From Coleofasciculus sp. S288 (lineage in GTDB: Bacteria; Cyanobacteriota; Cyanobacteriia; Cyanobacteriales; Coleofasciculaceae): 5,745 bases of DNA. Made by a program: the position numbers and the translations under genes. The notes under the pieces are model-generated. The model was not told the DNA's origin. It worked only from the letters and a program-made list of their open reading frames with translations, and did no database searches. Shown here one piece after another: positions 1 through 3,489 of the stretch. How positions within the stretch are numbered: the first letter of the stretch is position 1; the number at the start of each line of letters is the position of its first letter. The stretch is from the NCBI GenBank assembly GCA_020216575.1, contig JAIUYC010000324.1:1-5745 (forward strand). The letters are read 5' to 3'.

Positions 1-799
1 CGGCAAAACCCTTCAAATCAATTCCGACTTTCACGCCGCTTGGTATAACCTAGGCATAGCGCTGGGGAACTTAGGGCGAAGCAAACAAGCATTCGCCTGC
101 TTCAACAAAGCCCTGGAAATCCAACCCGACTATTACGAAGCCTGGAATAGCCGAGGGGTGGCGCTAGAAAGTTTAGGATTGTTAGAAGAAGCGATCGCCT
201 CTTTCAATACAGCCCTAGAACTCCAACCTGACTACTACGACGCCTGGAACAGCCGAGGTGTGGTGCTACAGAAATTTGGACACTATGCACAAGCACTTGA
301 TTGCTTCGACAAAGCCATAGAAATCCAACCCGACGATGGCGAAGCGTGGAACAATCGAGGGATGATGTTGCGGAAGTTGGGTTCCTTAAAGGAAGCGCTA
401 ATTTCTTTTAGCAAAGCTGTAGAATTCAAACCTGACTTTTACGAAGCGTGGAATAACCGAGGGTTAGTGCTGCGGAAATTAGGTTCTCTAGAACGATCAC
501 TCACCTGTTTCGACAAAGCTTTAGAATGCAAACCTGACTATTACGAAGCCTGGTACAACCGAGGTGTGACACTGGGGAACTTAAGACGATATGAAGAAGC
601 GATCGCCTCCTTAGACCAAGCGATAGAATTTAAACCCGACTCTCATGTAGCCTGGAATAATCGGGGCGTGGCGCTGAGAAACTTAAGACGCTATGAAGAA
701 GCAATTGCCTCTTACGACAAAGCCCTCCAAATCAAACCCGACTTCCAAGAAGCATTGAACAGTCGGCGCATGGCGCTGTTGAGTTTACAAGTGGGATGA
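1..799 (+). CDS. Tetratricopeptide-repeat protein, 5'-truncated by window edge
   Basis: The reading frame is open from base 2 to the TGA at 797-799, giving about 265 visible residues. A GTG at 158 could start it formally, but it lies inside a repeat, and the frame upstream already encodes good TPR sequence, so the true start is outside the window. Visible are the tail of one repeat, seven full 34-residue TPR units (DNA units begin at 38, 140, 242, 344, 446, 548 and 650) and a degenerate C-terminal unit from 752. Each unit follows AW-N-RG-L-G-EEAI-SFDKALE-KPD-YEA, the usual TPR helix A/helix B pattern. Such arrays form a superhelical scaffold for protein-protein contacts. In cyanobacteria they often sit C-terminal to kinase, peptidase or other domains, none of which is visible here. 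The partner and function are unknown. The repeat identification is secure; the full protein is not. Confidence 0.93.
   Translation, partial: GKTLQINSDFHAAWYNLGIALGNLGRSKQAFACFNKALEIQPDYYEAWNSRGVALESLGLLEEAIASFNTALELQPDYYDAWNSRGVVLQKFGHYAQALDCFDKAIEIQPDDGEAWNNRGMMLRKLGSLKEALISFSKAVEFKPDFYEAWNNRGLVLRKLGSLERSLTCFDKALECKPDYYEAWYNRGVTLGNLRRYEEAIASLDQAIEFKPDSHVAWNNRGVALRNLRRYEEAIASYDKALQIKPDFQEALNSRRMALLSLQVG
38..751 (+). repeat. Seven 102-bp tandem coding repeats (TPR units)
   Basis: The DNA itself repeats every 102 bp in frame, with recurrent blocks such as GAAGCCTGGAA, AAACCCGAC and CGAGGGGTG. Two units share the block AGACGATATGAAGAAGC or a close variant (about 585-600 and 684-702). This suggests recent unit duplication, and the array could expand or contract by recombination. 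Two HIP1 octamers fall at the same place in different units (191-198 and 599-606). Confidence 0.85.
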
Positions 800-853
800 A
801 GATGCTCTCTAGATAGAGCGATTTTCGATCCTTGTGGGATACACCTAGATTCA

Positions 854-927
854 GGAGTTGTAGGGACGGGTTTCACCCAGATATCTGCCTTCCACAAATC
901 AATTCGATAAACCCGCCCGTACTCCTT
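854..927. repeat. Dispersed inverted repeat (cyanobacterial GTAGGGRCGGGTTT type)
   Basis: The arms GTAGGGACGGGTTT (860-873) and AAACCCGCCCGTAC (909-922) are reverse complements at 12 of 14 positions. They are flanked further out by GGAG (854-857) and CTCC (922-925). The loop is about 35 bases. Similar GTAGGGGCGGGTTT-type arms are, as far as I recall, common intergenic repeats in filamentous cyanobacteria, so this is probably a small non-autonomous element or a folded RNA repeat. No transposase and no clear target duplication are visible. Confidence 0.6.
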
Positions 928-991
928 AATTACCTTACCCCAACGTCAGCGGGTATTCTCTTGAACCTTGCAAGGCGTAATGCCTCGATAC

Positions 992-1020
992 ACATTGATT
1001 TAAGTCTATTTACTTATAAC
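992..1020 (+). promoter_or_regulatory. Possible promoter for the BON gene
   Basis: TATAAC at 1015-1020 is a 5/6 match to the -10 consensus. A weak -35-like ACATTG (992-997) lies 17 bases upstream; the better TTGATT (995-1000) is only 14 bases away. It would give a 5' UTR of about 105 nt. The -10 is good and the -35 is poor, so this is tentative. Confidence 0.3.
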
Positions 1021-1133
1021 AAAAGACTGATTATCAACCCAATGGAAAATATGTTTGCAGGCAGATGCTAACCATTTCACGATTTTCCGATAATACCTAA
1101 GTCCACCTGAACCTTATTGGAGTCAAAAGAGTT

Positions 1134-1502
1134 ATGGGTTGGTTAAAAAGACTGTTTGGACTAGAAAAACCGAAGAATGCCAAGGTTAATCCTACTCCTG
1201 TCGCCACTCAGCCTACGACAACTCCTGCCCCATCACCAGCAGCTACCGAAACAATTCCCCCAGAGCGAGTTGGTTTGAATGGAGAATATGACCAAAGTGG
1301 TCTTGCTAAACGGGTCGCTTTAGCGTTTGATGAAGAACCCGACCTGGCTGACGAAGAGCGCCTTTGGGTCGCACAGACTGGCAGCACTGTGGTTTTAAAG
1401 GGTCAAGTCTCAGACCAAGCAACTCTTAACAAAATGGTTAGTGTTGCCAAAAGTGTTAACGGTTGTACTGCCGTAGACACCTCTCAAGCCAATGTTGGCT
1501 AG
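1134..1502 (+). CDS. Small BON-domain protein
   Basis: A 122-residue protein starts at ATG 1134, with GGAG at 1119-1122 eleven bases upstream, a slightly long spacing. Residues 1-12 (MGWLKRLFGLEK) form a short basic-hydrophobic, probably amphipathic segment. Residues 18-46 are a Pro/Thr/Ala-rich flexible linker. Residues 53-118 resemble a single BON domain: a helix (GLAKRVALAFDEEPDLADEE), strand-turn (LWVAQTGSTVVLKGQVSD) and helix (QATLNKMVSVAKSV), with the family's conserved V-L-G-V core. BON domains, as in OsmY and mechanosensitive-channel-associated proteins, are thought to bind phospholipid or carbohydrate. Unlike OsmY there is no classical signal peptide, so a cytoplasmic or membrane-peripheral location is more likely. 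The lone conserved-looking Cys111 is unexplained. The specific role is unknown. The gene is convergent with the hydrolase, 38 bp away. Confidence 0.85.
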   Translation: MGWLKRLFGLEKPKNAKVNPTPVATQPTTTPAPSPAATETIPPERVGLNGEYDQSGLAKRVALAFDEEPDLADEERLWVAQTGSTVVLKGQVSDQATLNKMVSVAKSVNGCTAVDTSQANVG

Positions 1503-1510
1503 AGTTTTCG
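1487..1510 (+). terminator. Weak hairpin-plus-T terminator at the end of the BON gene
   Basis: AGCCAATGTTGGCT (1487-1500) is a perfect 14-bp dyad that overlaps the last codons and the stop, followed by AGAG and four T (1505-1508). The stem is short, four to five stable pairs once a loop is allowed, and the T-run is short, so termination would be weak. There is no T-run on the other strand, so it would not serve the convergent hydrolase. Confidence 0.3.
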
Positions 1511-1540
1511 CTTCAACTGACTACTGACAAAAACCAGAGA

Positions 1541-2512
1541 TTAGTCTTCTTTACTCTCTACTGCACAATGCCAGTGGGGAGTTTTTGCTGGTGTCTGTTT
1601 GTCGGTACACTTAGCAGCAAGCCAATCTAGCAGAACCTGGTTCACCCGTTCGGGGCATTCATCATGAGGGCAGTGACCTGCATTATCTATCTCAACCAAC
1701 TCCAAGTTAGGGTTGAGGGCAGCAAACTGACGTGCCAACTGAGGAGGAATCATCCGGTCTTGACGCCCCCACATCAAAAGGATGGGAATATTCAAGTTTG
1801 GCAAAATTGCTTTGACGCGGGGACCAAACTCGGCAGAGGTCATCGCTTTCATTAGAGCGCTAAATGTCGCGGCAGCTCCTCGGTCTCGAGCAGGTGTTGT
1901 GAAAATCTCCAATAACTCAGCCGTGACAGCCGCAGGATTCGCATATGCCATGCCTGCCCATTTGCGAGTCAATGGCGGATGTTGTGCTACATGAAACAGG
2001 CTTTTCAGAACTACGGGTGAGGCCACAAGACTCTTAATTGTTGAAACCACGGGTCGCAGCCAAGCGGGGATCATCTCCTGTTCCAAGGAAAAATCGGGTA
2101 AATTGATCAGGGCAATCCCTTTCACCATCTCTGGATGAGCGGCTGCGGCTGCCAGACAAACCAGAGAGCCAATCGAATTTCCGACTAACACCACGGGTTG
2201 CCGGATAAACGTTTGCCAAAATTCATAAACCTGGTCTACCCACAGGTCTATTTTGTAGTTAGCGAAGGCCTTTCGCGATGCCCCAAACCCCAGCATATCC
2301 AGGGCGTAAACCGTGTGGTACTGACCGAGTACTTCCAGATTGTGACGCCAATGCCCAATCGAGGCTGCAAACCCATGTAGCAGCATTACGGGGGTTGTCG
2401 GCTCTTTATCCGTTTGTGCAGCCCGAAAAAAGGTATAACGGGTCTGCCAGCCTCGCCAAACCCAGTCTCGTTGACTGCCAATTCGTTGCTGCCAATGCAC
2501 AGATGTTGTCAC
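1541..2512 (-). CDS. Alpha/beta hydrolase, pheophytinase/dephytylase-like subfamily
   Basis: With the GTG start at 2512 the protein has 323 residues. The alpha/beta-hydrolase fold is clear: oxyanion loop LLHGF (44-48), the ALDMLGFGAS turn (70-79), nucleophile elbow GNSIGS with Ser113, the acid Asp252 in WGRQDRMIP and His280 in AGHCPHDE. The Ser-Asp-His triad is complete. The segment LWVDQVYEFWQTFIRQPVVLVGNS, followed by HPEMVKGIALIN, resembles the plant pheophytinase / chlorophyll dephytylase branch and its cyanobacterial relatives. Phytol-ester or other lipid-ester hydrolysis is therefore a reasonable guess, but the substrate is not shown. No signal peptide is seen, so the enzyme is probably cytoplasmic or membrane-associated. 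The tail after residue 302 is polar and variable. An upstream TTG at 2524 would add four residues (MRLF) but lacks the ribosome site that the GTG has. The gene is convergent with the BON gene and divergent from the RNA/kinase block. Confidence 0.92.
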   Translation of the reverse strand: MTTSVHWQQRIGSQRDWVWRGWQTRYTFFRAAQTDKEPTTPVMLLHGFAASIGHWRHNLEVLGQYHTVYALDMLGFGASRKAFANYKIDLWVDQVYEFWQTFIRQPVVLVGNSIGSLVCLAAAAAHPEMVKGIALINLPDFSLEQEMIPAWLRPVVSTIKSLVASPVVLKSLFHVAQHPPLTRKWAGMAYANPAAVTAELLEIFTTPARDRGAAATFSALMKAMTSAEFGPRVKAILPNLNIPILLMWGRQDRMIPPQLARQFAALNPNLELVEIDNAGHCPHDECPERVNQVLLDWLAAKCTDKQTPAKTPHWHCAVESKED

Positions 2513-2518
2513 AAACAG

Positions 2519-2522
2519 CCTC
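2519..2522 (-). promoter_or_regulatory. Ribosome-binding site that selects the GTG start of the hydrolase
   Basis: On the minus strand GAGG (2522 to 2519) lies six bases before GTG at 2512-2510. There is no ATG between the upstream in-frame stop (TGA at 2539-2537) and the conserved region. The alternative TTG at 2524 overlaps the start of this GAGG-containing motif, which makes it unlikely. A TAAAAT at 2557-2552 could be a -10, without a good -35. Confidence 0.6.
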
Positions 2523-2586
2523 AACTTTAAAAAGATTCACATATTTTTCTTATTTTAGCTCTCACACTGTAAGCCCTGCCTCTGGT

Positions 2587-2594
2587 GCGATCGC
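2587..2594. repeat. HIP1 octamer (one of six in the window)
   Basis: GCGATCGC is the highly iterated palindrome of many cyanobacterial genomes. This copy is intergenic. The others are in coding sequence: 191-198 and 599-606 in the TPR gene, and 3822-3829, 4376-4383 and 5269-5276 in the kinase gene. About one per kilobase is far above chance and supports the cyanobacterial assignment. Confidence 0.9.
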
Positions 2595-2700
2595 TCTGTC
2601 TTGATTTGAAGGGATCATCACTTTTCTCCATCTTTGCCTTTGAAACGACCCTATTAGGGATATTAAACAATTGTCGCGTTTTCAGGCTCTTAAAAAACAA

Positions 2701-2718
2701 GCAGGGGGAGCAGGGGGA
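2701..2718. repeat. Short tandem repeat, 2 x GCAGGGGGA
   Basis: Two perfect 9-base units (2701-2709 and 2710-2718) are followed by the start of a third (GT). Short tandem G-rich repeats of the AGCAGGGGG kind are frequent between genes in filamentous cyanobacteria and vary in copy number. No function is inferred. Confidence 0.6.
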
Positions 2719-2824
2719 GTAAGCTTACTCATCTATGGAAATTCTCAAACCCCAACTCCTTATCAGTTTTACTGCGTAATACGCCGTAATATAAAAATCC
2801 GTAACTTTACGGTTATCCACATTC

Positions 2825-2853
2825 TTGACAACCTAGTATTGTATTTATATAGC
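2825..2853 (+). promoter_or_regulatory. Sigma-70-type promoter upstream of the structured RNA and kinase
   Basis: A perfect -35 TTGACA (2825-2830), a 17-base spacer and TATAGC (2848-2853) as -10 (4/6) make this the best plus-strand promoter in the gap. Start of transcription is expected near 2860, inside the dyad CTGTAATACAG. The spacer is AT-rich. It would drive the RNA element at about 2966 and, if transcription continues, the kinase at 3478. Confidence 0.5.
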
Positions 2854-2854
2854 C

Positions 2855-2890
2855 CAGCTGTAATACAGTATTATCACAGCTGTTACACAG
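2855..2890. repeat. 22-bp-spaced direct repeat CAGCTGTWAYACAG
   Basis: CAGCTGTAATACAG (2855-2868) and CAGCTGTTACACAG (2877-2890) agree at 12 of 14 positions and are offset by 22 bp, about two helical turns, so two bound proteins would face the same side. Each contains a CTGT-N3-ACAG dyad. Both overlap or directly follow the predicted transcription start. Confidence 0.55.
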
Positions 2891-2965
2891 TTGCTAATTG
2901 ATCTTCCTCTGTTTGCTACAGGTTTTGATCCTGATTGAGAGATAGCTAACAGAGTTGGGTAATCT

Positions 2966-3184
2966 ATCAGGGCATCTACAACTCAGGCGCTTAGTCCGCC
3001 CTTGCCGCTCACGGTTGTGTCGCACGACAACAGCCGTGATCTCACTATTCTAAGGAAGTCAGTTCCCAGAACAGGGTCTGGGGGCGTCGCAACCCTTCAC
3101 TGAAGGCAACAGTAAAAAGTAAGCTGATGTGCATCTAGTGCAGCATACCCCAGACAAGGGTTACATGCCTGTCCTAGGGGAATT
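2966..3184 (+). ncRNA. HEARO / IscB omega-RNA-like structured RNA, without an iscB gene
   Basis: About 220 nt of dense, ordered hairpins without coding potential. Visible stems: AGGGC/GCCCT (2969-2973 with 2998-3002); a long stem closed by TCACGG/CCGTGA (3009-3039); CCCAGA/TCTGGG (3065-3082); CCTTC/GAAGG (3094-3106); ATGTGCA/TGCAGCAT (3127-3146); and CCCC-GACA/TGTC-GGGG (3148-3180). AACCC (3091-3095) can pair with GGGTT (3158-3162) in the last loop, a possible pseudoknot. Order and motifs match my recollection of IscB omega RNA (OgeuIscB): ATTC-TAAGG (3047-3055), hairpin, GGCGTCGCAACCC (3083-3095), hairpin, GCTGATG (3123-3129) with a hairpin, then GGGGAA (3177-3182). HEARO RNAs guide IscB-family HNH nucleases, with the guide just 5' of the scaffold, here perhaps about 2949-2965. 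No IscB frame follows, so this would be a solitary copy. The ends are approximate. A cis-regulatory RNA of the kinase is the main alternative. Confidence 0.62.
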
Positions 3185-3477
3185 CGACAAATTACCAACT
3201 TGCTTTCTTAAATGCGCGTTAGCTTAGTAACAAGCAAGAAAGAAACAAAAACTCGATCTCTTTCTTCTGCTCTTGACCGTTTGAGTTGAGTCTGCGGCTT
3301 GGGCAAGAGTACTTTAATCGAGCACCCTAACTCCCACAGGTGTTGAGACAGCAGCCCTTCATTGAATTTGGCTGGTTTGAGGAAAGCAGGGGCAAGAGAG
3401 CGGCGAACAGTGGCTGAGTACTAACAATCAGGATCGACAGTTCCAGATACCTGGAATAGGGATCGCATGTGTGAAGG
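3185..3477 (+). other. Structured, gene-free leader between the RNA element and the kinase
   Basis: All three plus-strand frames are interrupted by stops and no protein remnant was recognised. Hairpins seen: CTTGCTT/AAGCAAG (3199-3205 with 3232-3238), with GTTA/TAAC (3218-3221 with 3228-3231) stacked inside; an alternative AAGAAAG/CTTTCTT (3236-3242 with 3260-3266) that shares bases 3236-3238; CTCTTG/CAAGAG (3270-3275 with 3304-3309); CACC/GGTG (3323-3342); CAGCC/GGCTG (3352-3374); and TTCCAG/CTGGAA (3441-3456) 21 bases before the kinase ATG. None has a T-tract, so no intrinsic terminator is called. It could be the right part of the mobile element, a 5' UTR, or both. Confidence 0.5.
3199..3238 (+). 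repeat. Hairpin just downstream of the omega-RNA-like scaffold
   Basis: CTTGCTT pairs with AAGCAAG, and the inner GTTA/TAAC helix is contiguous with it on the 3' side. A subterminal hairpin of this sort is also what an IS200/IS605-type end would show, so it may mark the right end of the element. That is inference: no transposase or cleavage tetranucleotide could be assigned. Confidence 0.35.
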
Positions 3478-3489
3478 ATGAGTACTAAC
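3415..3489 (+). repeat. 11-bp direct repeat TGAGTACTAAC, 64 bp apart, spanning the kinase start
   Basis: TGAGTACTAAC occurs at 3415-3425 and again at 3479-3489, where it overlaps the ATG (ATGAGTACTAAC). A hairpin (3441-3456) lies between the copies. An exact 11-mer at this distance is unlikely by chance. It could be a small duplication, a protein or RNA-binding site, or the scar of an insertion. Confidence 0.5.

Larger units (their letters stand above)
800..1133. other. Non-coding gap between TPR and BON genes
   Basis: No convincing gene is seen in these 334 bases. A 79-codon frame at 832-1071 has no ribosome-binding site and runs through an inverted repeat, so it is not called. The gap contains that inverted repeat (about 854-927), a 10-bp palindrome CCTTGCAAGG (966-975) overlapping a small AGGC/GCCT hairpin (973-985), and a possible promoter near 992-1020. 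There is no clear terminator directly behind the TPR stop. Confidence 0.6.
2717..2890. promoter_or_regulatory. Cluster of palindromes with GTAA/TTAC half-sites (operator-like)
   Basis: Four perfect dyads and one imperfect dyad lie within 175 bases: GAGTAAGCTTACTC (2717-2730), GCGTAATACGC (2774-2784), CCGTAACTTTACGG (2799-2812), CTGTAATACAG (2858-2868, itself overlapping the 13-mer TAATACAGTATTA at 2861-2873) and CTGTTACACAG (2880-2890). The first and third share GTAA-N2-TTAC; the second and fourth share the core GTAATAC. The repetition of one half-site points to a dimeric DNA-binding regulator. The spacing does not match the NtcA box (GTA-N8-TAC), and no known regulator could be matched. The last two dyads sit at and just after the expected transcription start of the promoter at 2825-2853, a position suited to repression. 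Confidence 0.5.

Noticed and set aside
832..1071. 79-codon frame between the TPR and BON genes
   Set aside because: No ribosome site, composition unlike the neighbouring genes, and it runs through the inverted repeat at 854-927.
2278..2604. 108-codon plus-strand frame
   Set aside because: It lies antisense to the conserved N-terminal half of the alpha/beta hydrolase, with no independent support.
2813..2821. TTATCCACA, a perfect DnaA-box 9-mer
   Set aside because: It is the only good box found; an origin would need a cluster with an AT-rich unwinding region, and no dnaA or dnaN gene is nearby. It also overlaps the end of a GTAA/TTAC dyad, so chance is likely.
2776..2873. NtcA site (GTA-N8-TAC) for nitrogen control
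   Set aside because: The GTA and TAC elements are spaced by one base or by other distances; no GTA-N8-TAC occurs among them.
2671..2901. 76-codon frame in the intergenic block
   Set aside because: It covers the tandem repeat, the palindromes and the promoter; the protein has no recognisable features and no ribosome site.
2966..3477. RNase P RNA, tmRNA, SRP RNA or a known riboswitch (cobalamin, c-di-AMP)
   Set aside because: The diagnostic conserved blocks of these RNAs were looked for and are not present; the motif GAGGAAAG at 3379-3386 is isolated and lacks the rest of the RNase P core.
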